Shown: positions 23,989 to 24,683 of the stretch, in pieces
How the letters are laid out: each line of letters opens with the position of its first letter
Position numbering within the stretch: position 1 is the stretch's first letter
Assembly (NCBI GenBank): GCA_044238735.1
Contig: JBIICS010000031.1
Span: forward strand, 1 to 24,683
From: JBIICS01 sp044238735
Lineage (GTDB): Bacteria > Bacteroidota > Bacteroidia > UBA4408
Length of the DNA stretch: 24,683 nucleotides
Direction of reading: 5' to 3'
The notes under the pieces: model-generated
Databases searched by the model: none
What the model was told of the DNA's origin: nothing
The model's input: the letters and a program-made list of their open reading frames with translations, nothing else
Translations under genes and position numbers: made by a program

Positions 23989-24067
23989 CATTATCCTTAT
24001 AAAATGTATTCTTAATAAATAATTTATTAGAGTTAAATTTTGTAATCTTTATAGTTTATTATAAACG

Positions 24068-24098
24068 AAAAAAGCCTCCATAATAAGAGGCTTTTTTT
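24068..24098. terminator. Bidirectional intrinsic terminator between convergent genes
   Basis: GCCTC (24074-24078) pairs with GAGGC (24087-24091), extended by six A on the left and seven T on the right to an 11-bp stem with an eight-base loop. The A-run/T-run flanks supply a U-tract for either strand, fitting the convergent TBDR (plus) and sorting-domain protein (minus) genes. Confidence 0.85.
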
Positions 24099-24115
24099 AG
24101 TTTAAGAAAGGTTAA

Positions 24116-24683
24116 TTATTCTATTTTAATTTTGCGAACGTCGTTTTTATTGTCCGATTTTATGTTTAAAAGATATAAGCCCTTGGGCATATCGGTGAGG
24201 TCTAATAGGAATTTACCCGGCAAATCTAATGGACGTTTTAAAACCTCTTTTCCTAAAATATCATAAACAGCTAACTGGGCATTGCTAATGCTCCCTTCTG
24301 CTTTTATATTAAAATATCCGTTAGAACTAGGATTTGGATATACTTCAAAGTTTAAATTTTTGGGAGTAGGATTAATTATACTAACAAATGTTCCGCTATA
24401 TATGGCAAAGTCATCAAACGCAATATTTCCCCCTACTTTGTCATAAATGATTTTAATATACATGTTATTGCCCTTAGCAAGCGAATAGCGTTTCATGGTG
24501 CTTCCAATTTTAACATAACTTCCTATGGTTGTAAAACTACTGGCAGCTGTATCTGTTAAACTTCCCAAAACACTAATAGAACTTAAAGTATCATTGGCAG
24601 GAGTTCCAGAACCATTTAAGCGCATGTAAAAACTTACCGAATCGCCGCTCATCACCATTGGAGAAATGATATAAGCCCCATCA
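24116..24683 (-). CDS. C-terminal part of a T9SS-secreted protein (continues beyond the window)
   Basis: The minus-strand frame is open to the right edge (before the first ATG it reads DGAYIISP), so the true start lies outside. About 110 residues form a beta-sandwich like the choice-of-anchor J / MAM-like domains of secreted Bacteroidota proteins: YIISPMVMSGDSVSFYMRL, TTIGSYVKIGS, NMYIKIIYDKVGGNIAFDDF. The last ~80 residues are a type A T9SS sorting domain (VYPNPSSNGYFNIK, AVYDILGKEVL, MPKGLYLLNI, VRKIKIE). The protein should be surface-exposed or released. It lacks the five-copy domain in the part visible here, and its link to the rest of the cluster is only proximity. It converges on the TBDR gene. 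Confidence 0.88.
   Translation of the reverse strand, partial: DGAYIISPMVMSGDSVSFYMRLNGSGTPANDTLSSISVLGSLTDTAASSFTTIGSYVKIGSTMKRYSLAKGNNMYIKIIYDKVGGNIAFDDFAIYSGTFVSIINPTPKNLNFEVYPNPSSNGYFNIKAEGSISNAQLAVYDILGKEVLKRPLDLPGKFLLDLTDMPKGLYLLNIKSDNKNDVRKIKIE

Noticed and set aside
15162..24098. The hairpins at 15162, 20821 and 24068 as a CRISPR or dispersed repeat family
   Set aside because: Their stems are unrelated in sequence, each lies just after a stop codon, and there are no regularly spaced repeats or spacers; they fit individual terminators.

Overview
The window comes from a low-GC member of the Bacteroidota. Several features support this: C-terminal sorting domains of the type IX secretion system (T9SS) on most of the large secreted proteins, TonB-dependent receptors (TBDRs) with an N-terminal carboxypeptidase-regulatory-like domain, a FISUMP lipoprotein, promoters of the TAnnTTTG (-7) type, and no evident Shine-Dalgarno sites. 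Genus cannot be decided from the sequence.

Positions 1-1760 form a decay zone. A chromate transporter gene (chrA) runs off the left edge and carries two in-frame TAA codons. Next come a small orphan gene, a C-terminal stump of a YdhF-type aldo/keto reductase, and the first ~20 codons of an IS3-type transposase OrfA. Housekeeping genes follow: tyrS (minus strand), whose HIGH signature reads GVGN, and a divergently placed extended-SDR gene (plus strand).

Positions 4293-24683 are almost entirely devoted to the cell envelope and secretion. On the minus strand a compact six-gene run (13026 down to 4293) encodes a beta-helix-like secreted protein with a dockerin-like tail, a T9SS substrate, a TBDR, a second T9SS substrate, a FISUMP lipoprotein and a small outer-membrane barrel. 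Upstream of it, also on the minus strand, are a translationally overlapping pair (15081-13229) and a 1138-residue multi-Ig protein with a T9SS sorting domain (18634-15218), separated by an intrinsic terminator. Divergent from these, on the plus strand, lies a second beta-helix/TBDR pair (19128-23988). A partial T9SS substrate enters from the right edge.

The unifying feature is a ~230-250 residue secreted domain that I do not recognise as a named family. It occurs in five paralogous copies (genes starting at 18634, 15081, 14050, 11314 and 7067), always directly after the signal peptide, with different C-terminal extensions: none, one Ig-like domain, a T9SS sorting domain, a Cys-rich segment plus sorting domain, or many Ig-like repeats plus sorting domain. 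Together with two TBDRs (no SusD partner) and two homologous beta-helix proteins, this looks like a surface or extracellular system for adhesion, capture or uptake. Its substrate cannot be read from the sequence.
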